DNA of 7,820 bases, taken from Bacillota bacterium. Its GTDB lineage: Bacteria > Bacillota > Proteinivoracia > UBA4975. Within the stretch, counting starts at the first letter, position 1. Each line of letters starts with the position of its first letter. Position numbers and translations under genes: made by a program. This document shows positions 1 to 4,956 of the stretch, piece after piece. Location of the stretch: NCBI GenBank assembly GCA_012727415.1, contig JAAYHI010000138.1:1-7820 (forward strand), in the 5' to 3' direction. The notes under the pieces are model-generated. The model searched no databases. It was not told the DNA's origin and saw only the letters and a program-made list of their open reading frames with translations.

Positions 1-485
1 ATCTTGCCTTCCAGTTGGCGATATATTTCCGGTCCAGTGGTGGAGTAGTGGACACGGGGATTGGCGGGGTTGGAGAATTGATCCAGATGGAGGTATTTCT
101 CATCTGTCAACATTTCCTTCGCCAAGTCAATGGCACCTTGCATGCCCAGGGATCCGGGGGTGAGGATAAGCTGTGCGCCATAAGCCCTGAGGAGCTTGCG
201 CCTTTCTTCGCTCATGGTATCAGGCATAATGAGAAGCAAAGGAATGCCCATGGCGGCTGCTGCCATGGCCAAGCCAATGCCTGTATTGCCGCTGGTGGCC
301 TCGATTATGGTGGTTCCTGCCCTAATAAGCCCTTTATCCCGGGCATCTTGAAGCATTGCCATGGCAACCCGGTCTTTAATGCTCCCCCCAGGATTGTAAG
401 ACTCCAGTTTGATATACAGTGCTGCGGCTTCCGGCCCTGCTTCAATTTTCAGCAGGGGCGTGTTTCCGATGAGTGCGGTAATCAA
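1..485 (-). CDS. cysK: Cysteine synthase (O-acetylserine sulfhydrylase), 3' end cut by window edge
   Basis: This is the first 161 residues of a pyridoxal-phosphate enzyme that makes cysteine from O-acetylserine and sulfide in the cytoplasm. The N-terminus reads ITALIGNTPLLKIE, which is the standard start of the family. The cofactor lysine lies in NPGGSIKDR (about residue 37) and the substrate/phosphate loop TSGNTG at about 64-69. STTGPEIYRQ near residue 150 is also family-typical. Full-length members have about 300 residues, so roughly half is missing beyond position 1. I chose a TTG start at 485-483. It overlaps the cysE stop (TTGA, 4-base overlap), sits 7 nt after GGAGG, and no ATG lies nearby. 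This implies translational coupling to cysE, which makes the O-acetylserine substrate, and the two products form the cysteine synthase complex in many bacteria. A cystathionine beta-synthase-type paralogue cannot be excluded without the C-terminus. Confidence 0.93.
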   Translation of the reverse strand, partial: MITALIGNTPLLKIEAGPEAAALYIKLESYNPGGSIKDRVAMAMLQDARDKGLIRAGTTIIEATSGNTGIGLAMAAAAMGIPLLLIMPDTMSEERRKLLRAYGAQLILTPGSLGMQGAIDLAKEMLTDEKYLHLDQFSNPANPRVHYSTTGPEIYRQLEGK

Positions 486-1084
486 AGTTCTGCCTCCAGT
501 TCCTGTAGTTTGCTTTCCAGTTGTTCCAGGCGCTGCTGCAACTCCGAGAGATTGCATCGCCTAACCCGGTGGCCCTGAGAAACAGGCTCCGCCCTTAGCC
601 CCACCACAGTCCGCCCTGGAGGGACAGGATCCAGTACCACAGCTCCTGCGCCAACCTTGGCGCCGTCGCCAATGGTGATGGGCCCCAATAGAGTGGCCCT
701 GGCGCCCAGGAGGACGTCATTGCCAACGGTGGGATGACGTTTTCCTTTATCTTTGCCTGTTCCCCCTAAGGTTACGCCATGGTAAATTCGCACATTCTCA
801 CCGATGACTGCTGTCTCACCGATGACGATGCCCATTCCATGGTCGATGAAGCATGAAGGATGTATGCTTGCACCGGGATGAATCTCAATACCGGTTAGAA
901 ATCTGTTGCCCCCGCTAATGATGCGGGCCAGCAGCCTGCACTTTCGCTTCCACAGCCAGTGGGCAAGCCGGTGCATGGCCAGGCTGTGCAGACCAGGGTA
1001 ACAGAGTATAATTTCTAATGCGGAACGGGCTGCAGGGTCGTTTTCACGGATTACCCGAATCTGAGTGCGCAGGAAGCGAAACAT
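482..1084 (-). CDS. cysE: Serine O-acetyltransferase
   Basis: The enzyme transfers acetyl from acetyl-CoA to serine, the committed step of cysteine synthesis. From the chosen start it is 200 residues, the short form common in Firmicutes. An alpha-helical N-terminus (MFRFLRTQIRVIREND, then LCYPGLHSLAMHRLAHWL) precedes a left-handed beta-helix of hexapeptide repeats (about 66-165). These hold IEIHP, DHGMGIVIGETAVIG with the catalytic-type His near 82, YHGVTLGGTG and RHPTVGNDV. A Leu/Gln/Glu-rich stretch at about 179-200 predicts a short C-terminal coiled coil. The ATG at 1084-1082 is preferred over an in-frame ATG at 1204 because it matches the family N-terminus and follows GGAG by 8 nt. The longer form would also start upstream of, and read across, the consensus promoter. 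The stop overlaps the start of cysK. Confidence 0.95.
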   Translation of the reverse strand: MFRFLRTQIRVIRENDPAARSALEIILCYPGLHSLAMHRLAHWLWKRKCRLLARIISGGNRFLTGIEIHPGASIHPSCFIDHGMGIVIGETAVIGENVRIYHGVTLGGTGKDKGKRHPTVGNDVLLGARATLLGPITIGDGAKVGAGAVVLDPVPPGRTVVGLRAEPVSQGHRVRRCNLSELQQRLEQLESKLQELEAEL

Positions 1085-1126
1085 TTCACCATCTCCAATA
1101 CCGAGTAAATTACTATGTTTTAATCG

Positions 1127-1155
1127 ATTATAGCAATGCAGTGCCATACTGTCAA
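1127..1155 (-). promoter_or_regulatory. Consensus sigma-A promoter of cysE-cysK
   Basis: Read on the minus strand there is a perfect TTGACA (1155-1150), a 17-base spacer and a perfect TATAAT (1132-1127). Transcription should start near 1120, leaving a leader of only about 35 nt before the cysE ATG. I see no T-box, S-box or terminator in that leader. This argues against Cys-tRNA or SAM riboswitch control and suggests strong, near-constitutive expression unless a repressor binds the DNA. Confidence 0.85.
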
Positions 1156-1201
1156 TCTGGCTCAAGGGTACAAATTCGCCTACATTCCCTCGACAATAAG
1201 A

Positions 1202-1225
1202 CACCTCCCGTTAACCCGGGAGGTG
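1202..1225 (-). terminator. 9-bp perfect hairpin after the DUF3307 gene
   Basis: CACCTCCCG (1202-1210) is the exact reverse complement of CGGGAGGTG (1217-1225), with a 6-base loop. It lies 23 nt past the stop of the DUF3307 gene and upstream of the cysE promoter. The minus-strand tail TCTTATT is only moderately T-rich, so termination may be weak. An operator for cysE is an alternative, but at about 45 bp upstream of the -35 box that is less likely. Confidence 0.5.
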
Positions 1226-1248
1226 AGTTGGGACAGAAGGAAGACCAC

Positions 1249-2025
1249 TCAGCTTTGGAGCCATAAACGAGTCAGGGCTATACCCCCTGCCAGTGCCAGG
1301 CCGACGCTGAGCAGCGTCCCCACCAGGTAGTATTCGGCAAAATGTTTATTGGAGAATTCACTGAAGCGGGCGATGGACTTGGCGGCAATGACCATGCCGA
1401 TGGCAGAAATATTACCTGTCACCGTCAGGGTGAGGATGAGGAAACGCTCAAGAATTCCAATATATTTCCCCGCAGCAACCTGCTGAGCATTGTCACGGGA
1501 ATCAGCAAGGATATAACCCGGGGGGAAGATTTGATCCAGGGCTATGCGGATAAATACTGCACCGCCAAAGATTACATAAGCATACACTGCCAGTCCGACG
1601 ACCATTTCTTCTGTTCCCGGCAATTGCCCCAAGGGGGAAAGGATTCCCCCATAGAACCGGGCGACAGCAGTGTCCACCGGCCTGTCCGCCAGGCGCCAGG
1701 CCAAGAACAAAGTCAAAATATGCAGGCACTGATCAATAATCAGTCCCTGAACCCCAGGTTTCCTGCCTTTCTTGAGCTGGTATTCGCGGCCAAGGTTTTT
1801 CAGCCAGTCCAGGGACAAGTGGACTCCGGTAATCACCCCCGCTGCCAGGAGGGCACTTTCCCAGCCGAAAAAGTGAACGGCGGCAAAGGTGCAGAGAAAT
1901 ATTGCCAGACCGTGGAGGGCATAGCCCTGCCACTTATTTGCGCACTTGGCAGCACTGACTCTGTTGTTTTGCAGGACAAAGTCCGCTAGGCCATGGGCCA
2001 GCAACAGTAACCAAAAATACAACAT
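1249..2025 (-). CDS. DUF3307-type polytopic membrane protein
   Basis: This is a 258-residue, strongly hydrophobic protein with about six or seven predicted membrane segments: near 1-18, 35-53, 56-74, about 100-112, 140-165, 187-215 and 229-250. The N-terminal signature AHGLADFVLQ matches DUF3307 proteins, whose biochemical function I do not know to be established. Conspicuous polar residues recur in or next to the first membrane segments: H11-x3-D15, H38, H69-x3-D73 and D98-x3-H102, with a basic loop (about 76-92) between the last two. The start ATG follows a GGGGAGGGG ribosome binding site. The gene begins 36 nt after the satD stop on the same strand, so the two are probably co-transcribed. 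SatD and DUF3307 genes often occur together, as far as I recall. A palindrome sits between them just ahead of the ribosome binding site. Confidence 0.8.
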   Translation of the reverse strand: MLYFWLLLLAHGLADFVLQNNRVSAAKCANKWQGYALHGLAIFLCTFAAVHFFGWESALLAAGVITGVHLSLDWLKNLGREYQLKKGRKPGVQGLIIDQCLHILTLFLAWRLADRPVDTAVARFYGGILSPLGQLPGTEEMVVGLAVYAYVIFGGAVFIRIALDQIFPPGYILADSRDNAQQVAAGKYIGILERFLILTLTVTGNISAIGMVIAAKSIARFSEFSNKHFAEYYLVGTLLSVGLALAGGIALTRLWLQS

Positions 2026-2038
2026 TCTTTCCCCTCCC

Positions 2039-2083
2039 CACCCGCTAGCGGGTGATTTGTGCTAATTCACCCTGTTTAGGGTG
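2039..2083 (-). repeat. Two CACCC-N6-GGGTG palindromes at the satD/DUF3307 junction
   Basis: CACCCGCTAGCGGGTG (2039-2054) is a perfect 16-bp palindrome. CACCCTGTTTAGGGTG (2068-2083) has the same half-sites with a different 6-base centre. Their centres are 29 bp apart. The first lies between the satD stop and the DUF3307 ribosome binding site. The second overlaps the last codons of satD. They could be operators for an internal promoter, or mRNA hairpins that tune the second gene. Confidence 0.6.
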
Positions 2084-2688
2084 ATGGATAAGGCTTCTGC
2101 CTGGGACAAGCCCTGTTCTGCCTGGCGAATTTGCTGCCAATGGGCGGCTTTGCAGCGCTTTTGGACGTTCTGGGCTGCTACTCCCAAGACTTTTGCCGCA
2201 GCAGCATAGGTCCCGGTTTCTTCGTAGGTCATGACCGCTTCCCACTGGCCTGGGGTCCACCGGGCCATCAGGGTGTCGAGGAGGAGCCAGATGGAATCGA
2301 TCAAGGCATCCAGGTCATCATTCCCTGTGGCCACCCGGGTTGCTGGGTCCTTGCTGTCGGCGATTCCCTCCAAGGCCCTTCGGGCCAGGAAAAACGCCGG
2401 GCCGCTTAACTTCCACGGGTCATCCCCAAGCTCGTCATGATTATAGCCTATACCAATGCCAATGCGCAGCTGATGGGGCCGGCACCGCCAGCGGAGCATC
2501 CGCACCAATTGAGGTGTCGACAGCCACCCGGAGATTATCCCCTGCACTTCGTCTCCCCTGGAAACAGAGAAGGGGACCAGCAAAGCGGGATGCTCAATCT
2601 GCTTGATGCTGCTGGCCAGGGCAGCCAAATCCAGTCCCGCCTTCCGGGAGCCAATAACATCGGCGGTCAGCACAGTGATTTTTTCCAT
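2062..2688 (-). CDS. satD: SatD-family protein: cyclase-like domain plus helix-turn-helix
   Basis: This 208-residue soluble protein belongs to the SatD family, named from the acid-tolerance sat locus of Streptococcus mutans; the molecular role is not known to me. The N-terminal half has VLTADVIGSR (Asp10), SRGDEVQG (Asp46, Glu47), LRIGIGIG (74-81) and SGPAFFLARRAL (95-106). This order resembles the palm-type core of class III nucleotide cyclases: a metal Asp in strand 1, a G-D hairpin, and a late G-x-A...A-R helix. Residues about 145-184 (TPGQWEAVMTYEETGTYAAA onward to QNVQKRCKAAHW) look like a sigma-region-4-type HTH. A nucleotide-responsive DNA-binding protein is therefore possible, but this is inference. 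The ATG follows GGGGGTG by 5 nt. The promoter spacer contains an inverted repeat, consistent with autoregulation. Confidence 0.8.
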   Translation of the reverse strand: MEKITVLTADVIGSRKAGLDLAALASSIKQIEHPALLVPFSVSRGDEVQGIISGWLSTPQLVRMLRWRCRPHQLRIGIGIGYNHDELGDDPWKLSGPAFFLARRALEGIADSKDPATRVATGNDDLDALIDSIWLLLDTLMARWTPGQWEAVMTYEETGTYAAAAKVLGVAAQNVQKRCKAAHWQQIRQAEQGLSQAEALSITLNRVN

Positions 2689-2711
2689 ATTAACACCCCC
2701 GACAGGGTTAT

Positions 2712-2740
2712 ATTATATCTTTAACCCCCTTAAGGGTGAT
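2712..2740 (-). promoter_or_regulatory. satD promoter with embedded operator-like repeats
   Basis: On the minus strand a perfect -10 box TATAAT occupies 2717-2712. Seventeen bases upstream, 2740-2735 reads ATCACC, a poor -35 box, which suggests weak or activator-assisted transcription. The spacer holds AACCC-CCTTAA-GGGTG (2723-2738 on the plus strand). In addition GGGTTA (2705-2710) and TAACCC (2722-2727) form an inverted repeat that brackets the -10 box, so a bound protein would occlude polymerase. Confidence 0.6.
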
Positions 2741-2831
2741 ATTCTGCAGAGAAGAGAAAACTCCTGCTGGGCCAGTAATATTTCTTACCTTATTTATTTA
2801 CAGCCAATTGCGTACCGCTCCTCAGCCAATG

Positions 2832-2860
2832 TTTTCATTTGCTTATATATGTGCTATAAT
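2832..2860 (+). promoter_or_regulatory. Extended -10 promoter of the ABC-F gene
   Basis: TTTTCA (2832-2837), a 17-base spacer and TATAAT (2855-2860) form a sigma-A-type promoter. The motif TGC directly before TATAAT makes it an extended -10 promoter, which can compensate for the imperfect -35. Transcription should start near 2867, leaving about 290 nt of leader before the ABC-F start. It diverges from the satD promoter about 95 bp away. Confidence 0.8.
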
Positions 2861-2894
2861 TAAAGAAATATCGCCAGAGCTTAAGGAGACTGCA

Positions 2895-2912
2895 ATGTTC
2901 ATTCGTTCTTAA
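2895..2912 (+). CDS. Leader peptide 1 (MFIRS), upstream ORF of the ABC-F gene
   Basis: This is ATG followed by four codons and TAA, encoding MFIRS, about 28 nt from the predicted transcription start. AAGGAG (2883-2888) lies 6 nt upstream, a good ribosome binding site. Its last codons and stop lie in GTTCTTAAC, one arm of a 9-bp inverted repeat, so a ribosome sitting on it would break the leader fold. It is likely a regulatory peptide rather than a functional protein. Confidence 0.65.
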   Translation: MFIRS

Positions 2913-3061
2913 CATCCAGTAATTTTATACTGGCCTGGAATTCCCTCAATCTGAGGGTTGTTTGCGTGCATCCAGGAGGTTAAGAACACAGCAGTCTATT
3001 ATATTGTACTGTGCCAAAGGCGCAGATTTACTCTGGAGCCTGTCCTTCCAGAGTACTCGCG

Positions 3062-3092
3062 GCTGCATGTGATCTCTTCACTGCAGCTTTTT
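3062..3092 (+). terminator. Intrinsic terminator (attenuator) upstream of the ABC-F gene
   Basis: GCTGCA (3062-3067), a bulged T, GTGA (3069-3072), loop TCTCT, then TCAC-TGCAGC (3078-3087) form a 10-bp stem followed by TTTTT (3088-3092). It sits between the promoter and the ABC-F start with no other gene in front of it, so it acts as an attenuator. GCAGT at 2991-2995, part of the upstream fold, could pair with ACTGC (3080-3084) in the 3' arm when released. That is only 5 bp, so the antiterminator assignment is weak. Confidence 0.8.
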
Positions 3093-3110
3093 CGTTTGGA
3101 GGTGTAAAGG

Positions 3111-3134
3111 ATGTTCAGGAAAGAGCAGGCCTAA
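3111..3134 (+). CDS. Leader peptide 2 (MFRKEQA), second upstream ORF
   Basis: This is ATG plus six codons and TAA, encoding MFRKEQA. A very strong GGAGGTG (3098-3104) lies 6 nt upstream. It lies after the terminator and its stop is 23 nt before the ABC-F ATG, in another reading frame. It could couple translation to the main gene, or reduce it by capturing ribosomes. No homology can be judged at this length. Confidence 0.55.
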   Translation: MFRKEQA

Positions 3135-3157
3135 AAAAATACACCGAGGTGATTGAT

Positions 3158-4855
3158 ATGCTGTTGCGCTGTATTGACATAGAAAAAAGTTTTGGCGGTT
3201 TAGCTGTCTTGAAAGGTGTAACCCTGGATATTCACCGGGATGAGAAGATTGGCCTGGTGGGCAGCAATGGGGCCGGAAAGAGTACGCTGGCCAATATAAT
3301 ATCCCAGGAAACAGAGGCTGATGCCGGCACAATCCTGCGCTGCGACCAGAATATCCGGATGGGCTATTTGCGCCAAGCGGCTGCCTTTTCTCTCCAAGAC
3401 CTCAACGCAGCTTTGGCCGAGGGAAAAGCCGACTTCCTGGAAGCAGTCAGCCAAATGGGTCTCAGCCGGGTAACCCGCTGGGACGAAGGGCGGTTTCAGG
3501 CCTTAAGCGGTGGCGAAAAGACCAAGCTGGCCCTGGCCCAGGTGTTGGCTTCGCGGCCAGACTTGCTTATTCTTGACGAGCCCACCAATCACATGGACAT
3601 TCAGGGGGTGGAGTGGCTGGCGGAGGCAATGAGAAAGTACAAGGGCGCCGCCCTGATTATCTCCCATGACCGCTGGTTCCTGGATCAAGTTGTCACCCGC
3701 ATCTTTGAACTTGAGTGGGGGAGGGCAAAGGAATACCCGGGCAATTATACTTTCTACCGGCAGGAGAAGCAGCGGCAATTTCTCAGCCAGCTCCATCAAT
3801 ACCAGACCGAGCAAAAGGAGCAACGCAAGATTGAGGCGGAGATAGCCCGGCTCAAGCAATGGTCTGCCAAAGCCCACAGGGAAGCTGGGAAGACAGACGG
3901 GCATCGGAAAGAGTATGGCCGCAAAAAGGCAAAGCTCCGGGATCAACAAATCAAATCCCGGATTAAGTTGCTGGAAAGGAAAAAAACTCAAGGGGTCCTA
4001 AGGCCCCGGGAGGAAAGCAGGCCCCAGTTTGAATTGGAGGCCGCAGGCAAGCGGGGCCGCCGCATTATCGAGGCTACAGCCCTGAGCAAGAGCTATGGAC
4101 AAAAAACTCTCTTCACCGACAGTCATTTCTTTATCCAGAGGGGAGAAAAGGTGGGGCTGATTGGCCCCAACGGTTGCGGCAAGACCACCCTCATTCGCAT
4201 TATCTTAGGCCAGGAGAAGCAAGACAGTGGCGAATTGTGGCGGAGTCCCTCTGTGAAACCTGGATTCCTGAGCCAGGAGATGGCAGATCTGGACGCAGGA
4301 AAAACCGCCCTGGACATAATGGGCGTAAGCCAAAAAGATGAAGTGACCCGAGTCAGGACTATGCTGGCCAACATGGGCTTTGATGCTGCCATGGTGGGGA
4401 AACCTGCAGCAAAGCTCAGCTTGGGCGAGCGGACCAGGCTTAAGCTGGCAGCCCTGATAATACATCAGCACGACCTATTAATTCTCGACGAACCCACCAA
4501 CCATCTCGACCTGCACAGCCGGGAAGAACTGGAGGAAACCCTGCAGGAATACGACGGCACAATCATAATAGCTTCCCATGACCGCTACCTGCTGGAGCAG
4601 GTCTGCGACAAGCTCCTGGTCTTTGCCGATGGCACCCTTACTAAACTGGCTTACGGGTTTAAGGAATACAAGCAAAAAGCAGAAGAGGCAAGGGCAGGAG
4701 CAACGGCAGATAAAGAGAATCTGTTGGTAATAGAAACAAGAATGGCCTGGATAATTAATGAGTTGAGCAAATACGCACCTGAAGATGAACAATACGCTGA
4801 GCTGGATGAGGAGTTTCAAAAGCTTGTCCAAAAAAAGAGGGAATTAAGCCAATAA
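3158..4855 (+). CDS. ABC-F ATPase, ribosome-protection (antibiotic resistance) type
   Basis: This is a 565-residue soluble protein with two ABC domains and no membrane segments. Domain 1 has GSNGAGKST (35-43), LSGGEKTKLALAQ (116-128), LLILDEPTNHMD (136-147) and ISHDR (168-172). The charged linker (about 200-300), which reaches into the ribosome in this class, contains RLKQWSAKAHREA. Domain 2 has GPNGCGKTT (336-344), SLGERTRLKLA (421-431), LLILDEPTNHLD (440-451) and ASHDR (472-476). A charged C-terminal extension covers about 500-565. Both catalytic glutamates are present. The compact first domain, with no long arm insertion, and the linker signature resemble VmlR/CplR/Vga proteins, which dislodge lincosamides, streptogramins A and pleuromutilins. 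The exact subfamily is not certain. I chose the ATG at 3158, after GAGGTGA, over an upstream in-frame GTG at 3011 because that extension would translate the attenuator and terminator. Confidence 0.9.
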   Translation: MLLRCIDIEKSFGGLAVLKGVTLDIHRDEKIGLVGSNGAGKSTLANIISQETEADAGTILRCDQNIRMGYLRQAAAFSLQDLNAALAEGKADFLEAVSQMGLSRVTRWDEGRFQALSGGEKTKLALAQVLASRPDLLILDEPTNHMDIQGVEWLAEAMRKYKGAALIISHDRWFLDQVVTRIFELEWGRAKEYPGNYTFYRQEKQRQFLSQLHQYQTEQKEQRKIEAEIARLKQWSAKAHREAGKTDGHRKEYGRKKAKLRDQQIKSRIKLLERKKTQGVLRPREESRPQFELEAAGKRGRRIIEATALSKSYGQKTLFTDSHFFIQRGEKVGLIGPNGCGKTTLIRIILGQEKQDSGELWRSPSVKPGFLSQEMADLDAGKTALDIMGVSQKDEVTRVRTMLANMGFDAAMVGKPAAKLSLGERTRLKLAALIIHQHDLLILDEPTNHLDLHSREELEETLQEYDGTIIIASHDRYLLEQVCDKLLVFADGTLTKLAYGFKEYKQKAEEARAGATADKENLLVIETRMAWIINELSKYAPEDEQYAELDEEFQKLVQKKRELSQ

Positions 4856-4867
4856 AAACCTGCAAAA

Positions 4868-4885
4868 GGGGCTGTTGCACTAACG
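4868..4885 (+). repeat. Left terminal inverted repeat of the IS
   Basis: GGGGCTGTTGCACTAACG compares with GGGGCTGTCGCAAAACG read inward from the right end. The first 12 positions differ at one base, and the rest align with a one-base gap. Confidence 0.75.
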
Positions 4886-4901
4886 GCCCTTGAAAAGCAC
4901 A

Positions 4902-4941
4902 CAAAAGACGGCAACTGGTAGTACCCAGAAGCCGTCTTTTG
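4902..4941 (+). terminator. Strong hairpin between IS left end and transposase start
   Basis: CAAAAGACGGC (4902-4912) pairs perfectly over 11 bp with GCCGTCTTTTG (4931-4941). An inner CTGG/CCAG adds 4 bp around a TAGTAC loop. The 3' arm ends in TTTT, so it can act as a terminator for transcripts entering from the ABC-F gene. It ends 15 nt before the transposase ATG, where it could also limit translation from read-through mRNA, a known way for IS elements to avoid activation by outside promoters. No good Shine-Dalgarno sequence is visible before the ATG. Confidence 0.65.
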
Positions 4942-4956
4942 CTGTAAAATATAGTT

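Larger units (their letters stand above)
2867..3157 (+). ncRNA. Structured 5' leader (attenuator) of the ABC-F gene
   Basis: The leader holds many inverted repeats in order. GACTGC (2888-2893) pairs with GCAGTC (2991-2996). GTTCTTAAC (2905-2913) pairs with GTTAAGAAC (2979-2987). Inside these are CCAGTA/TACTGG (2916-2933), CCTGGA/TCCAGG (2934-2976) and CCCTCA/TGAGGG (2943-2957). Next come CTGTGCC/GGCGCAG (3009-3025) and TACTCTGGA/TCCAGAGTA (3029-3055). It ends in an intrinsic terminator. A 5-codon upstream ORF lies in the 5' arm of the first fold and a 7-codon one lies after the terminator. Leaders of this design control other antibiotic-resistance ABC-F genes by ribosome stalling on the upstream ORF. 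Here the mechanism is inferred from layout. Confidence 0.75.

Noticed and set aside
15..578. 187-residue plus-strand open frame
   Set aside because: It is antisense to cysK and cysE, whose protein motifs are clear on the minus strand, so it is a shadow frame.
1085..1204. 40-residue N-terminal extension of CysE from an ATG at 1204
   Set aside because: It would be translated from DNA upstream of and across the consensus promoter, and it has no resemblance to the family N-terminus.
2974..2979. Strong AGGAGG in the ABC-F leader as a ribosome binding site
   Set aside because: No ATG, GTG or TTG lies at a usable distance downstream. It is better explained as part of the leader fold.
3011..3157. 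Upstream in-frame GTG start giving a 614-residue ABC-F protein
   Set aside because: The extra 49 residues would be encoded by the hairpins and terminator of the leader, no ribosome binding site fits, and the ATG at 3158 matches the family start.
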